Source: Thermohalobacter berrensis
GTDB lineage: Bacteria; Bacillota; Clostridia; Tissierellales; Thermohalobacteraceae
Assembly: GCF_003609645.1 (NCBI RefSeq)
Contig: NZ_MCIB01000036.1
Coordinates: forward strand, 1-64,000
Direction: 5' to 3'
DNA: 64,000 nt
Shown: positions 17,035 through 26,136 of the stretch, piece after piece
How the letters are laid out: every line of letters starts with the position of its first letter
How positions within the stretch are numbered: the first letter of the stretch is position 1
Position numbers and translations under genes: made by a program
Notes under the pieces: model-generated
Told to the model about the DNA's origin: nothing
Database searches by the model: none
Seen by the model: the letters and a program-made list of their open reading frames with translations, nothing else

Positions 17035-17664
17035 ATGTTTAAATATATTATTTGGGATTTTGATGGAACATTATATAATACCTATCCTGGATTAGCAAGA
17101 AGCTATTTAGCAGTATTAAAAGATAAATATGGTTTAGACTTTGAATATAAAAAAGTTTTTAACTGGTGTAAAGAATCCCTTAGTACTTGTGCAAAAAATC
17201 TAGCTAAAGAATTGAATATTGACAAAGATGAACTAAGAAGTAATTTTACTAAGTATTATAAAGAGAAAGGTGCACCAGTTGAGGAACCACCCTTTCATGG
17301 TGCAAGGGAAATCTGTAAGAAGATAATAGATAATGGTAGGGCAAATTTAATATTAACCCATAGAGACTATGATACATTAATTAGGTTGTTAGAAAAATAT
17401 AATATGAGAGGTTATTTTATTGAACTAGTAACAAGTACTGACAATTTTCCTAGAAAGCCAGATCCAAGTTCATTAAATTATTTATTAGAAAAATATAAAG
17501 TTTCAAAAGATGAAGCTTTACTAGTTGGTGATAGGGATTTAGATATACAAGCTGCTAGAAATGCAGGTATCAAATCCTGTTATTTTGATCCTAATGGTAA
17601 TAAACATCCAAATTCAGATTATCAAATTAAAAGTTTGTTTGAATTGGAAAAAATAATATTTTAA
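17035..17664 (+). CDS. HAD-superfamily hydrolase (phosphoglycolate phosphatase-like)
   Basis: 209 residues. HAD motif I is IWDFDGTLYNTYPG (nucleophile Asp and acid-base Asp), motif II is LTHRDYD, the motif III Lys is in PRKPDPSSL, and motif IV is LLVGDRDLDIQAARNAG. The alpha-helical cap between motifs I and II fits subclass I enzymes such as Gph/PgmB. The substrate cannot be set. GAAAGGAG precedes the ATG. Confidence 0.88.
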   Translation: MFKYIIWDFDGTLYNTYPGLARSYLAVLKDKYGLDFEYKKVFNWCKESLSTCAKNLAKELNIDKDELRSNFTKYYKEKGAPVEEPPFHGAREICKKIIDNGRANLILTHRDYDTLIRLLEKYNMRGYFIELVTSTDNFPRKPDPSSLNYLLEKYKVSKDEALLVGDRDLDIQAARNAGIKSCYFDPNGNKHPNSDYQIKSLFELEKIIF

Positions 17665-17790
17665 ACTAGAAAAACGAGAAGGAGATAATAAAATAGGATT
17701 TTTATGGTGTGATTTTGGGTTTAATAGAGATGGATTAAAAAAACAAGATATATTTATGAAGAAAGAATTATAAAACTAAGGAGGAAAACT

Positions 17791-18096
17791 ATGTCTGAAA
17801 AGCAAATAAAACATATTAAATATTTACTATTGGGTATTTTTATTTCTTTAGTAATAATTGCATTAAAGCCTGTGCCTAATATACAAATTCCAAGACAAAA
17901 CGTAAATATTCCATCAAATTCTTTTATAAATTTAGGAAATAATAAGATAGGTATTGTAGAAACCAATGATAACTCTGGAAACTATGGTAAAATTCTAATT
18001 TTTCAATTTGATAATAAAAATAATACTTTTAAATTAGTAGGGGAATTTAATTATTCAGATTATTATAGAAATCCTCAAAAATATGGGCTAGATTAA
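17791..18096 (+). CDS. Small membrane-anchored protein, unknown function
   Basis: 101 residues. One hydrophobic helix (about residues 12-30, YLLLGIFISLVIIAL) is followed by an extracytoplasmic-looking part rich in Asn and short strands, including GKILIFQFDNKNNTFKLVGE. TAAGGAGG lies 7 nt before the ATG. I recognise no family; short anchored proteins of this layout are common in Clostridia. Confidence 0.7.
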   Translation: MSEKQIKHIKYLLLGIFISLVIIALKPVPNIQIPRQNVNIPSNSFINLGNNKIGIVETNDNSGNYGKILIFQFDNKNNTFKLVGEFNYSDYYRNPQKYGLD

Positions 18097-18161
18097 TGAC
18101 TAATAGTTAGATAAAAATATTAAAAGCAGCATGAATACTATAATGAAGGGGGAATAACTTT

Positions 18162-19316
18162 ATGGACTTTGAAATAGAGCAACTAACAGACAAGGATTAT
18201 GAAGATGCAATTGATTTTATAAACATGGTTTTTAGTATGCATTATCATCCAATTAATTTTCCAGAGCTATTACCTACATATTATCAGCCAACTGATGAAC
18301 ATATGAGATGTCATTATGTTGTAAAACAAGATGGAAAGATACGTGCTTTAGTAGGAGTTTATCCAGGAAAGTTAAAGATTGGAGATGACTCTTTAAAAAT
18401 AGCAAGAATAGGTGCAGTATCAACCCATCCTAATACTAGAGATAGAGGTTTAATGCAATCACTTATGAATTATTCCATGGATTGTATTAAAAGTGAAGAA
18501 TATGATTTAGCCTATTTAGGTGGCTTAAGACATAGATATTCATATTTTGGATTTGAAAAATGTGGTTATAAGCTTATTTTTAAAATAAATAAACATAATT
18601 TAAAACATACTGATATAGAGAATAAGGGTTTTAAAATTAAAGAAATAAGTGAAGATTATAAAGAATTAATGGAAGAATTAAAATCTTTTCATGATAAACG
18701 CCCGATACATTTTGAAAGGTCTAAAGAAGACTTCTTTAAAATCTGTAAAAATTGGAATCATAAGCTTTATGTTGGTCTGAAAAAGGGAAAGCCTGTAGGA
18801 TATTTAGTTGCTAATCAAGATGAAAATCATATACACGAAATAGTTGCTGAAACAGAAGATATTACAATAGAGCTAATACATAAATTTACTTTAGAAAATA
18901 TTAATTACTCAATATCTGTTGACATAAATCCAATAGACTATTCCCTTGCAAATCGATTAGGAAACTTATGTGAAGAAGTAGAGATTAAGAATGTAAATAA
19001 CTGGTGTATTATTAATTGGGAGAGTGTTTTAAATAGCTTGTTAAAAGTAAAGAGTCAATATGTACCATTAATTGATGGAGAGATAATAATATCTATAGAA
19101 GATTATGGAAACATCAAAATAAATGTTAAAGATAATAATGTTAACTGTGAAAAAACAAAAGAAGAGGCTGACTTTAGATTAGATACTAAAACTCTAATGC
19201 GTATGTTTTTTGGACCAATTAAGCCATCACTAGTAAATAAAGTACCAAAAAAGGCACAAGTTCTGGAAAGTTGGTGTCCTTTACCACTGTACATAAGTAT
19301 GCAAGATTTTGCTTAA
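18162..19316 (+). CDS. GNAT acetyltransferase, Eis-like with SCP2-like C-terminus
   Basis: 384 residues. The N-terminal GNAT domain carries the acetyl-CoA loop in IGAVSTHPNTRDRGLMQSLM near residue 86-105 and a second YLGGLRHRYSYFGFEKCGY block. A second GNAT-like half (about 150-280) and a C-terminal SCP2-like domain (about 290-380, WESVLNSLL and DTKTLMRMFFG) follow, the three-part layout of Eis-type N-acetyltransferases. Substrates of such proteins range from aminoglycosides to protein lysines. AAGGGGG precedes the ATG and a terminator follows. Confidence 0.87.
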   Translation: MDFEIEQLTDKDYEDAIDFINMVFSMHYHPINFPELLPTYYQPTDEHMRCHYVVKQDGKIRALVGVYPGKLKIGDDSLKIARIGAVSTHPNTRDRGLMQSLMNYSMDCIKSEEYDLAYLGGLRHRYSYFGFEKCGYKLIFKINKHNLKHTDIENKGFKIKEISEDYKELMEELKSFHDKRPIHFERSKEDFFKICKNWNHKLYVGLKKGKPVGYLVANQDENHIHEIVAETEDITIELIHKFTLENINYSISVDINPIDYSLANRLGNLCEEVEIKNVNNWCIINWESVLNSLLKVKSQYVPLIDGEIIISIEDYGNIKINVKDNNVNCEKTKEEADFRLDTKTLMRMFFGPIKPSLVNKVPKKAQVLESWCPLPLYISMQDFA

Positions 19317-19322
19317 TATCAT

Positions 19323-19356
19323 AAACCAGTAGGTAAATCCTACTGGTTTATTTTTA
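19323..19356 (+). terminator. Terminator after the Eis-like gene
   Basis: AAACCAGTAGG and CCTACTGGTTT form an 11-bp perfect stem with a short loop, followed by ATTTTTA. Confidence 0.92.
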
Positions 19357-19464
19357 ATCTCTTTATATTGTTGTAGTTAAAGGTATAATTTTTGAATGTG
19401 CAGTAATCCAGTGTTATAATTTAGTTACAATAATCAAAAACAGGAAAAATGAAGGGTGGGATAT

Positions 19465-20016
19465 ATGAATAATAGTGTGAGGAAAGTAGAGGTTGTATCC
19501 TATAATTCAGATTGGGAAAATAAGTTTAAAGAAGAGGCTAAAGAGATAGAGAAGGTTTTAAGGGATATTTTAATTAATATTTATCATATTGGAAGCACAG
19601 CAATTCCTAATATAAAAGCAAAGCCAGTAATAGATATTTTAGTTGAAGTTGAGGATATTGATAAGGTCGATAAATATAATCAGGGAATGGAAAAGTTAGG
19701 TTATGAACCGATGGGGGAATATGGTATACCAAAAAGGCGTTTTTTTATTAAGGGAGGAAATAATAGAACACATCATGTACATATATTTCAAAGGGGAAAT
19801 GAAGAAATTGAAAGACATATTAATTTTAAGGAATATATGATAGCCCATCCTAATGAAGCAGAAAAATACTCAAAATTAAAAGAAGAATTAAGTAAAAAGT
19901 ACAAGTATGATATTGAAAGCTATGTAGAAGGAAAAAGCAAATTTATTAGAGAAATTGATAAGAAGGCTAAACTTTGGAAAGAAAAAGAATTAATAAAAAA
20001 TAGAGGTGAAGATTAA
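19465..20016 (+). CDS. GrpB / UPF0157 family nucleotidyltransferase-like protein
   Basis: 183 residues. VEVVSYNSDWENKFKEEA at the start, HIGSTAIPNIKAKPVIDILV near residue 38 and RTHHVHIF are diagnostic of GrpB proteins, which have a nucleotidyltransferase fold (the GS and two acidic residues form the site). ATG at 19465 is chosen over GTG at 19456, which overlaps the ribosome site GAAGGGTGGG. Its stop overlaps the start of the next gene by 1 nt. Function of the family is poorly known. Confidence 0.9.
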   Translation: MNNSVRKVEVVSYNSDWENKFKEEAKEIEKVLRDILINIYHIGSTAIPNIKAKPVIDILVEVEDIDKVDKYNQGMEKLGYEPMGEYGIPKRRFFIKGGNNRTHHVHIFQRGNEEIERHINFKEYMIAHPNEAEKYSKLKEELSKKYKYDIESYVEGKSKFIREIDKKAKLWKEKELIKNRGED

Positions 20017-20909
20017 TGAAACTAAAAGAATTAACTGAAAAGGTATCCTATATTAAAAATCCAGTTAATATTGGAGTAATTAAGTCCAATAATGGAGTGA
20101 TTCTAATAGATACTGGTCTAGATGATGATACTGGTAAGAAAATACTTAAAGTATTAGATAAAGCAGGAATGAATCCTGTTGCAATAATTAATACACACTC
20201 ACATGCTGACCATTGTGGTGGTAATTCCTATATAAAAAAGAATAAAGGGGTTAAAGTATATGCACCGGAGGTTGAAGCTGAGATAATTGGTAATCCATAT
20301 TTTGAACCTTTTTTTCTTTTTTCAGGAGCTGACCCTATTAAAGATTTAAAAAATAAGTTTTTAATGGCAAAACCAACAAAGGTTGATGAGATTATTGATA
20401 GAGAAAAAGAAATATTGACTGTTGATGGGGTAGAATTAAGGATTGCTTCACTTCCAGGACATTTTATTAATCAGATAGGAATTTTAGTTGATGATGTATT
20501 ATTTTGTGCAGATTCAGTATTTTCTGAAAAGATTTTAAACAAGCATAAAATACCTTTCCATGTGGATATAAATAAACAGAAAGAAACACTTGAGAAGTTA
20601 AAGAAGATAAAATGCAAATATTACATACCTGCCCATGGAGAATTAACAGATGATATAACCAATTTAGTTGATGTAAATATGAAGGCAATAAATAGTATAG
20701 AAGAGACATTATTGAAACTTCTATCTTCTAAAAAAACTACAGATGAGTTGTTAAATGGTATATTCAACTACTTAAGACTTAAGCTAAAGACATCTCAACA
20801 ATATTACCTTATGAGAACATCTATTATGGCATATTTAAGTCATTTGTATAATCATAAAAAAATTGAAATGAAAATTGAAAATAATATAGTATATTGGAAA
20901 AGAGCTTAA
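20016..20909 (+). CDS. MBL-fold metallo-hydrolase
   Basis: 297 residues. The metal motif NTHSHADHCGGN lies near residue 59-70, with LPGHFINQIG and a distal PAHGEL supplying further His ligands, so a two-metal site is complete. The C-terminal 70 residues (TTDELLNGIFNYLRLK) resemble the helical add-on of glyoxalase-II-like or RNase-Z-like MBL proteins. Start overlaps the grpB-like stop (1 nt), with AGAGGTGA upstream. Substrate unknown; glyoxalase-type thioesterase activity is one possibility. Confidence 0.88.
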   Translation: MKLKELTEKVSYIKNPVNIGVIKSNNGVILIDTGLDDDTGKKILKVLDKAGMNPVAIINTHSHADHCGGNSYIKKNKGVKVYAPEVEAEIIGNPYFEPFFLFSGADPIKDLKNKFLMAKPTKVDEIIDREKEILTVDGVELRIASLPGHFINQIGILVDDVLFCADSVFSEKILNKHKIPFHVDINKQKETLEKLKKIKCKYYIPAHGELTDDITNLVDVNMKAINSIEETLLKLLSSKKTTDELLNGIFNYLRLKLKTSQQYYLMRTSIMAYLSHLYNHKKIEMKIENNIVYWKRA

Positions 20910-20952
20910 AAATAATAAAGCTTGCATATTTTCTAAGGGGAGTGTAAGTTAT

Positions 20953-21441
20953 ATGAATGAATTAGTTTATAAACCAATAGGCATTATTAGATCACCTTTT
21001 ACAGAACCTAAAGGGACTCCTATACAACCTAGTGGCGCTATAGATATAGAAGGAAAAATAGAAGTTTTTCCAGAATATAAAGAAGGGTTAAAGGATATAG
21101 AAGGCTTTTCTCATATTATATTGTTGTATCATTTCCATTTGGTTAAAAAGTCAACTTTATTGGCTAAACCATTTATGGATGATAAAAAGCATGGTATCTT
21201 TGCAATAAGGGGTCCAAGCAGACCTAATCCCATAGGTCTTTCTATAGTTAGATTAGAAAAAGTTGAAGAAAATACACTTTACATAAAAGATGTAGATATT
21301 ATTGATGGGACTCCACTTTTAGATATAAAGCCCTATGTACCAAAATTTGATATAAAAGAGGTTAAGAAAATAGGATGGTTAGAAAAAAACGTACATAAGG
21401 TTACTTCTATGAAAGATGATGGAAGATTTGTTAATGAGTAA
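20953..21441 (+). CDS. trmO: TrmO-type tRNA methyltransferase (TsaA/UPF0066)
   Basis: 162 residues. The N-terminus YKPIGIIRSPFTEPKGTPIQ and later GFSHIILLYHFH, FAIRGPSRPNPIGLSIVRL are signatures of the UPF0066 beta-barrel family. In E. coli TrmO methylates N6-threonylcarbamoyladenosine at position 37 of certain tRNAs using S-adenosylmethionine. The C-terminal extension of the E. coli protein is absent, as is usual for Firmicute forms. AAGGGGAG lies upstream. Some short homologues may have other methylation roles. Confidence 0.87.
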   Translation: MNELVYKPIGIIRSPFTEPKGTPIQPSGAIDIEGKIEVFPEYKEGLKDIEGFSHIILLYHFHLVKKSTLLAKPFMDDKKHGIFAIRGPSRPNPIGLSIVRLEKVEENTLYIKDVDIIDGTPLLDIKPYVPKFDIKEVKKIGWLEKNVHKVTSMKDDGRFVNE

Positions 21442-21458
21442 AAGTTAGAGGTGAAATT

Positions 21459-22172
21459 ATGGACTATATAAAAGCAATTAAAGAAGAATTAAGCCAATAT
21501 ATTGAACCTGAAAAGGCTGAGTATTTACCAAAGTTTTTTAAGGCATATCCTGGTGGATATGGAGAAGGAGATAAATTTATAGGTGTTAGAGTACCAAATC
21601 AAAGAAAGATAGCAAGAAAGTATTATAAAAAAATTTCATTAAAGGAAGTAGAAATGCTTTTACAAGAATCTATACACGAATATCGCTTTACTGCACTTAT
21701 TATTCTAGTGAATAAATTTCAAAAGATAAAAAAAGAAGAAGAAAAAAAGGAAATTGTAGATTTATATCTAAACAATATTTTATATGTAAATAACTGGGAC
21801 TTAGTTGATACCTCTGCAGATAAAATCTTAGGTGCTTATTTGTTTGATAAGGATAAAAGTCTATTATATGACCTAGCACAATCTGATAACCTTTGGAAAC
21901 AGAGGATAGCTATAATTTCAACATTTTATTTTATAAAAAACCATCAATTTGAAGATACTTTAAAATTAGCTAAGGTACTACTTAATCATGAACATGACCT
22001 AATACATAAGGCTGTAGGTTGGATGCTTAGAGAAATTGGAAAAAGGGATTTTAATGTAGAATTTAATTTTCTAAAGGAGCATTATAATAAAATGCCTAGG
22101 ACAATGTTAAGGTATGCAATAGAAAAATTTGAACCTGAGTTAAGAAAAAAGTTCCTTAAGGGCTTAATATAA
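21459..22172 (+). CDS. DNA alkylation repair protein (AlkD-like)
   Basis: 237 residues, all-helical with HEAT-like repeats. YLPKFFKAYPGGYGEGDKFIGVRVPN near the start and NNWDLVDTSADKILG near residue 110 are typical of the AlkD/DUF proteins, and WKQRIAIISTFYFIKN continues the repeat array. AlkD excises bulky or cationic alkylated bases without base flipping. AGAGGTGA precedes the ATG; the gene lies 17 nt after trmO, so they may be co-transcribed. Confidence 0.9.
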   Translation: MDYIKAIKEELSQYIEPEKAEYLPKFFKAYPGGYGEGDKFIGVRVPNQRKIARKYYKKISLKEVEMLLQESIHEYRFTALIILVNKFQKIKKEEEKKEIVDLYLNNILYVNNWDLVDTSADKILGAYLFDKDKSLLYDLAQSDNLWKQRIAIISTFYFIKNHQFEDTLKLAKVLLNHEHDLIHKAVGWMLREIGKRDFNVEFNFLKEHYNKMPRTMLRYAIEKFEPELRKKFLKGLI

Positions 22173-22387
22173 AATAATATATAGACTAAAAATTGAAATA
22201 AAGGGACACTAAACTAATAACAATATACGAATATATATAATAGAGTAAATATATGAATATATATATAGGTATTTAAAAATGGCACTATTACTTAACAAAA
22301 AGAGTTAAATGATTATATTTCCAGAAGATTGTGGACAAGCACAAAATATGGTATCATAAAGTAGAATATTATATGGGAGGTATATTG

Positions 22388-23734
22388 ATGGGGAAATTGT
22401 TTGGAACTGATGGAGTAAGAGGAATTGCAAACAGTGAATTAACTGCTGAACTAGCTTTTAAACTAGGTAGGGCAGGAGCATATGTACTAGCTAAGGATAA
22501 GAAAGATGCAAAAATTGTTGTAGGAAAGGATACTAGAATATCTGGAGATATGTTAGAAGCTGCCCTTATTGCAGGAATATGTTCAATAGGAGTTGATGTT
22601 TTAGTAGTTGGAGTTGTTCCAACACCAGCAGTAGCCTACCTTACAAGGGCATATAATGCTGATGCTGGAGTTGTAATTTCTGCATCCCACAATCCTGTAG
22701 AATATAATGGTATTAAATTCTTTAATTCTAAGGGTTATAAACTAAATGATGACCTAGAAAAAGAAATAGAGGATATTATACTAGAAAATAAAGAAATAGA
22801 TTTTAATCCTACAGGAAAGGATGTAGGTAAAAGGATTGAAGTTAAAGATGCCGTTAAAAACTATGTAAACTTTTTAAAAGATACTATTGATGTGGATTTT
22901 AAAGGCTTAAAAGTGGCATTAGATACAGGAAATGGAGCAGCATATGAAGCAGCACCAATCATATTCAAAGAACTAGGTGCAGAGGTTGAAATAATAAATA
23001 ATTGTCCAAATGGTACAAATATAAATGTTGAATGTGGTTCGACATATCCTGAAAAGGCTCAAGAATTAGTATTAGAAACAGGTGCAGATATAGGATTGTC
23101 CTTTGATGGAGATGCAGATAGATTAATAGCTGTTGATGAAAGAGGAAATGTTGTTGATGGCGACCATATTATGGCAGTATGTGGTACAGAGTTAAAGAAG
23201 AAGGGTAAATTAAAAGGTAATAAAGTGGTTGCTACTGTAATGAGTAATATGGGATTAGATATATGCCTTAAAGAACATGATATAGATATTGTAAAAACAA
23301 AAGTTGGAGATAGATATGTGTTAGAAGAGATGAAGGATAGTGGATACATTTTAGGAGGAGAACAATCAGGCCACATAATATTTTTAGAGCATAATACAAC
23401 AGGTGATGGACTTTTAACTGCATTACAATTGACAGCAGTGTTAAAAGAAAGTGGTAAAAAACTTTCTGAATTAGCAAGTATTATGACTCAACTTCCACAA
23501 GTATTAGTAAATGCTAAGGTTGATAATAGCAAGAAGAAAAAATATTTAGAAGATGATATAATAAAAGAGGAGATACAGAAACTTGAAAAGAAATTTGAAG
23601 GGGAAGGTAGAGTATTTATAAGACCTTCGGGAACAGAGCCTCTTGTACGTGTAATGATAGAAGGTAAAGATAAAGAAGAAATAAAAGAATTAGCTCAAAA
23701 TTTAGCAAAGCTTATAGAAGAAAGATTACAGTAA
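22388..23734 (+). CDS. glmM: Phosphoglucosamine mutase GlmM
   Basis: 448 residues, the normal size. [12 protein letters not shown] begins the protein; the phosphoserine loop is [12 protein letters not shown] near residue 100; the metal loop is DGDADR near residue 240; GEQSGH is the sugar loop; [12 protein letters not shown] is the phosphate-binding domain. It turns glucosamine-6-phosphate into glucosamine-1-phosphate for peptidoglycan. I use ATG 22388 with GGGAGG 7 nt upstream; the longer frame from 22331 adds 19 unconserved residues. glmS follows after the ribozyme, keeping amino-sugar synthesis together, but cdaR is 21 kb away. The 215-nt gap before it shows nothing but AT-rich DNA. Confidence 0.97.
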   Translation: MGKLFGTDGVRGIANSELTAELAFKLGRAGAYVLAKDKKDAKIVVGKDTRISGDMLEAALIAGICSIGVDVLVVGVVPTPAVAYLTRAYNADAGVVISASHNPVEYNGIKFFNSKGYKLNDDLEKEIEDIILENKEIDFNPTGKDVGKRIEVKDAVKNYVNFLKDTIDVDFKGLKVALDTGNGAAYEAAPIIFKELGAEVEIINNCPNGTNINVECGSTYPEKAQELVLETGADIGLSFDGDADRLIAVDERGNVVDGDHIMAVCGTELKKKGKLKGNKVVATVMSNMGLDICLKEHDIDIVKTKVGDRYVLEEMKDSGYILGGEQSGHIIFLEHNTTGDGLLTALQLTAVLKESGKKLSELASIMTQLPQVLVNAKVDNSKKKKYLEDDIIKEEIQKLEKKFEGEGRVFIRPSGTEPLVRVMIEGKDKEEIKELAQNLAKLIEERLQ

Positions 23735-23750
23735 TACAATTAACAATGTA

Positions 23751-23780
23751 CAATTGACAATTTTAACTTATTGTCAATTG
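23751..23780. repeat. Inverted repeat CAATTGACAA / TTGTCAATTG
   Basis: Ten-base perfect arms around a 10-nt loop lie 17 nt after glmM. The arm core is the same AATTGACAA as at 6174. No T-tract follows, so it may be a processing hairpin or a small dispersed palindrome. Confidence 0.6.
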
Positions 23781-23864
23781 TTGATTATAAATCATAAATT
23801 TTATGGAGGTGGTGCTTATAAGAAAATGGGGAGACAACTAAATAACAACTGAATATAGCAAATT

Positions 23865-24018
23865 AAAGCGCCAGGACTTAAAGGTATTAAGCCTTTAAGT
23901 TGACGAGGGACGGGGCTTATCGAGTATTCGGCGGATGGCCCTGGGGTATTGCCACTACCCTTAAAGATTCCACAAAACCCGTAAGCGATTACGGGGACAA
24001 AGGGAGTCGGGTGGTATT
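23865..24018 (+). ncRNA. glmS ribozyme (glucosamine-6-phosphate-activated)
   Basis: The 5' core AAAGCGCCAGGACT places the self-cleavage site between A23867 and G23868. The P2 hairpin, GTTGACGAGGGACGGGG-like core strand, and the later CCCGTAAGCGATTACGGG hairpin ending in GGGAGTCGGGTGGTATT follow the known order of the class. It lies about 80 nt before glmS. When glucosamine-6-phosphate is plentiful the RNA cleaves itself and the downstream message is degraded, giving feedback on GlmS. Confidence 0.95.
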
Positions 24019-24096
24019 AAATTTTCCATTTTTTGAATTAGAAAATAATCGTAATGTAATATAAATATATAAATTTGACTGGAAGGAGTAAGGAAA

Positions 24097-25923
24097 ATGT
24101 GCGGAATAGTTGGTTATATAGGAGATAGAATAGCTACTGATATATTATTAGAAGGATTAGAAAAACTTGAGTATAGAGGATATGATTCTGCTGGAGTAGC
24201 AGTTTTAAACAATGGACAACTTAATGTAAAGAAATGCAAAGGAAGACTTTCAGTATTAAAAGAAAAACTTAATGGTAATAAAATAGATGGAACAATAGGT
24301 ATAGGTCATACTAGATGGGCAACTCACGGGGAACCATCAGATGTAAACTCACACCCTCATACTGATACTACAGGAAATATAGCTGTAGTTCATAATGGAA
24401 TTATTGAAAATTATCTAGAAATTAAAGAAGAATTACAGGAAAAGGGATATAACTTTGTTTCAGATACAGATACTGAGGTTATTTCACATTTAGTTCATTC
24501 TTACTATGAAGGAGATTTAATTGATGCAGTAAGAAAAGCAGTTTCAAGATTAGAGGGAGCCTATGCATTAGGCGTTATAAGTAAAGAAAATCCAGACAAA
24601 TTAGTTGCTGTAAGAAAAGATAGTCCACTAATAGTTGGTTTAGGTGAAAAGGAAAACTTTATAGCATCAGATATACCAGCAATATTAAAGCATACTAGAA
24701 AAGTATATATCCTAGAAGACGGAGAAATGGCAATAGTAGAAAAAGATAAGGTATCAATCATGAAAACTGACGGAACACCAGTTGAAAAGGAAGTATATGT
24801 GGTAAACTGGGACGTTGAAGCTGCAGAAAAAGGCGGATACGACCATTTTATGCTTAAGGAAATATATGAACAGCCAAAGGCAATTAAAGATACTATATCT
24901 CCTAGAGTAACAAAAGATGGGAAAATTAAACTTGATGATGTTAGCTTAACTAAGGAAGATATAGATAAATTTAATAAAGTATATGTAGTGGCTTGTGGAA
25001 CTGCATATCATGCAGGTTTAATAAGCAAAACATTGATAGAAAGATATTTAAATATACCAGTGGTTGTTGATATTGCATCTGAATTTAGATATGGTGAACC
25101 ATTAATTGATGAAAATACTCTTATGATAGTTGTTAGTCAGTCAGGAGAAACTGCAGATACACTTGCAGCTTTAAAACTAGCTAAAGAAAAAGGAGCAAGG
25201 GTTTTAGCAGTAACAAATGTAGTAGGAAGCTCAATATCAAGAGAAGCAGATGATGTATTATATACGTGGGCAGGGCCTGAAATTGCTGTTGCATCAACAA
25301 AAGCACATACTACTCAACTTGTTTTATTAGCTTTAGTTTCACTTTATATGGCTGAGAAGAAAGGAACAATATCAAAGGAAAAATATGATGAAATAATTAA
25401 AGAAATAGTAGAGCTTCCTAGAAAAGCTCAATCAATATTAGATAATACAGATTTAATTGAAGAAATTACAGAAAAGATATATAAAAATGAACATGTATTC
25501 TACATTGGTAGAGGAATGGATTATGATGTATCAAGGGAAGCTTCGTTAAAATTAAAAGAAATATCCTATGCTCACTCAGAAGCACTTCCAGCAGGTGAGT
25601 TAAAACATGGAACACTTGCTTTAATAGAAGATGGTACTCCAGTTATAGCAACTATTACTCAAAGTAAAACATATGAAAAGGCACTTAGCAATATAAAAGA
25701 AGTAAAAGCAAGAGGAGCTTACGTTATAGCAGTTACACAAGAGGAACACAAAGAAATAGAAAAATATGTTGATAGTGTTCTATATATTCCAGATGTAATA
25801 GATGAATTAACTTCTGTATTAGCAGTTATACCTCTTCAATTATTAGCTTACTATGTAGCTGTTAATAGAGGTTGTAGTATTGATAAGCCAAGGAACTTGG
25901 CTAAATCAGTTACAGTTGAATAA
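24097..25923 (+). CDS. glmS: Glutamine-fructose-6-phosphate aminotransferase GlmS
   Basis: 608 residues. The N-terminal nucleophile Cys follows Met (MCGIVGYIGDR), starting a glutaminase domain (to about residue 240, with HTRWATHGEPSD and HNGIIENY). Two SIS sugar-isomerase domains follow (SQSGETADTLAALKLAKEKG and the HSEALPAGELKHG block), ending in PRNLAKSVTVE. It makes glucosamine-6-phosphate from fructose-6-phosphate and glutamine. AAGGAG is 9 nt upstream. Control by the ribozyme at 23865 is expected; a terminator follows. Confidence 0.98.
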   Translation: MCGIVGYIGDRIATDILLEGLEKLEYRGYDSAGVAVLNNGQLNVKKCKGRLSVLKEKLNGNKIDGTIGIGHTRWATHGEPSDVNSHPHTDTTGNIAVVHNGIIENYLEIKEELQEKGYNFVSDTDTEVISHLVHSYYEGDLIDAVRKAVSRLEGAYALGVISKENPDKLVAVRKDSPLIVGLGEKENFIASDIPAILKHTRKVYILEDGEMAIVEKDKVSIMKTDGTPVEKEVYVVNWDVEAAEKGGYDHFMLKEIYEQPKAIKDTISPRVTKDGKIKLDDVSLTKEDIDKFNKVYVVACGTAYHAGLISKTLIERYLNIPVVVDIASEFRYGEPLIDENTLMIVVSQSGETADTLAALKLAKEKGARVLAVTNVVGSSISREADDVLYTWAGPEIAVASTKAHTTQLVLLALVSLYMAEKKGTISKEKYDEIIKEIVELPRKAQSILDNTDLIEEITEKIYKNEHVFYIGRGMDYDVSREASLKLKEISYAHSEALPAGELKHGTLALIEDGTPVIATITQSKTYEKALSNIKEVKARGAYVIAVTQEEHKEIEKYVDSVLYIPDVIDELTSVLAVIPLQLLAYYVAVNRGCSIDKPRNLAKSVTVE

Positions 25924-25927
25924 AAGG

Positions 25928-25966
25928 AAAGCACCTAGATTTATTCTAGGTGCTTTTATTTTTTTG
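25928..25966 (+). terminator. Terminator after glmS
   Basis: AAGCACCTAGA and TCTAGGTGCTT form an 11-bp stem around a short loop, followed by TTATTTTTTT. Confidence 0.93.
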
Positions 25967-25988
25967 TAGTTTTTTATTTTAATTTAAA

Positions 25989-26013
25989 AATGTCACCATT
26001 TAATCGTGACATT
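25989..26013. promoter_or_regulatory. Upstream operator AATGTCAC-N9-GTGACATT
   Basis: Eight-base perfect inverted repeat centred about 30 bp upstream of the -35 box of the first PTS gene. The TGTCAC/GTGACA half-sites recur at 26094-26115, and a single one (TGTCAC) at 27608. It is a likely MtlR activator site; the assignment is inference. Confidence 0.6.
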
Positions 26014-26030
26014 TGCAGTTTATCTATTCC

Positions 26031-26059
26031 TTGAAAACGTTGAAATTTCAACATATAAT
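26031..26059 (+). promoter_or_regulatory. Promoter of the first PTS gene, with GTTGAAATTTCAAC in the spacer
   Basis: TTGAAA (26031-26036) and TATAAT (26054-26059) are 17 bp apart, a good sigma-A promoter. The spacer holds a perfect 14-bp palindrome, GTTGAAATTTCAAC, at 26039-26052, which could be a repressor or catabolite-control site distinct from the TGTCAC repeats. Confidence 0.75.
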
Positions 26060-26093
26060 TTAATTATCAGAAAATAAAAAATATTAACAAAAA

Positions 26094-26115
26094 TGTCACT
26101 AACTAATTAGTGACA
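26094..26115. promoter_or_regulatory. Downstream operator TGTCACTAA-N4-TTAGTGACA
   Basis: Nine-base perfect arms with a 4-nt centre, between the transcription start (about 26066) and the PTS ribosome site. It shares half-sites with 25989-26013. Because it is in the leader it might also form an RNA hairpin. Confidence 0.6.
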
Positions 26116-26136
26116 AAATAAAAAAGGAGGGACAAT

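Noticed and set aside
17680-17770. Possible 26-residue frame after the HAD gene
   Set aside because: It has a purine-rich site but only an ATA start and no recognisable features; treated as intergenic.
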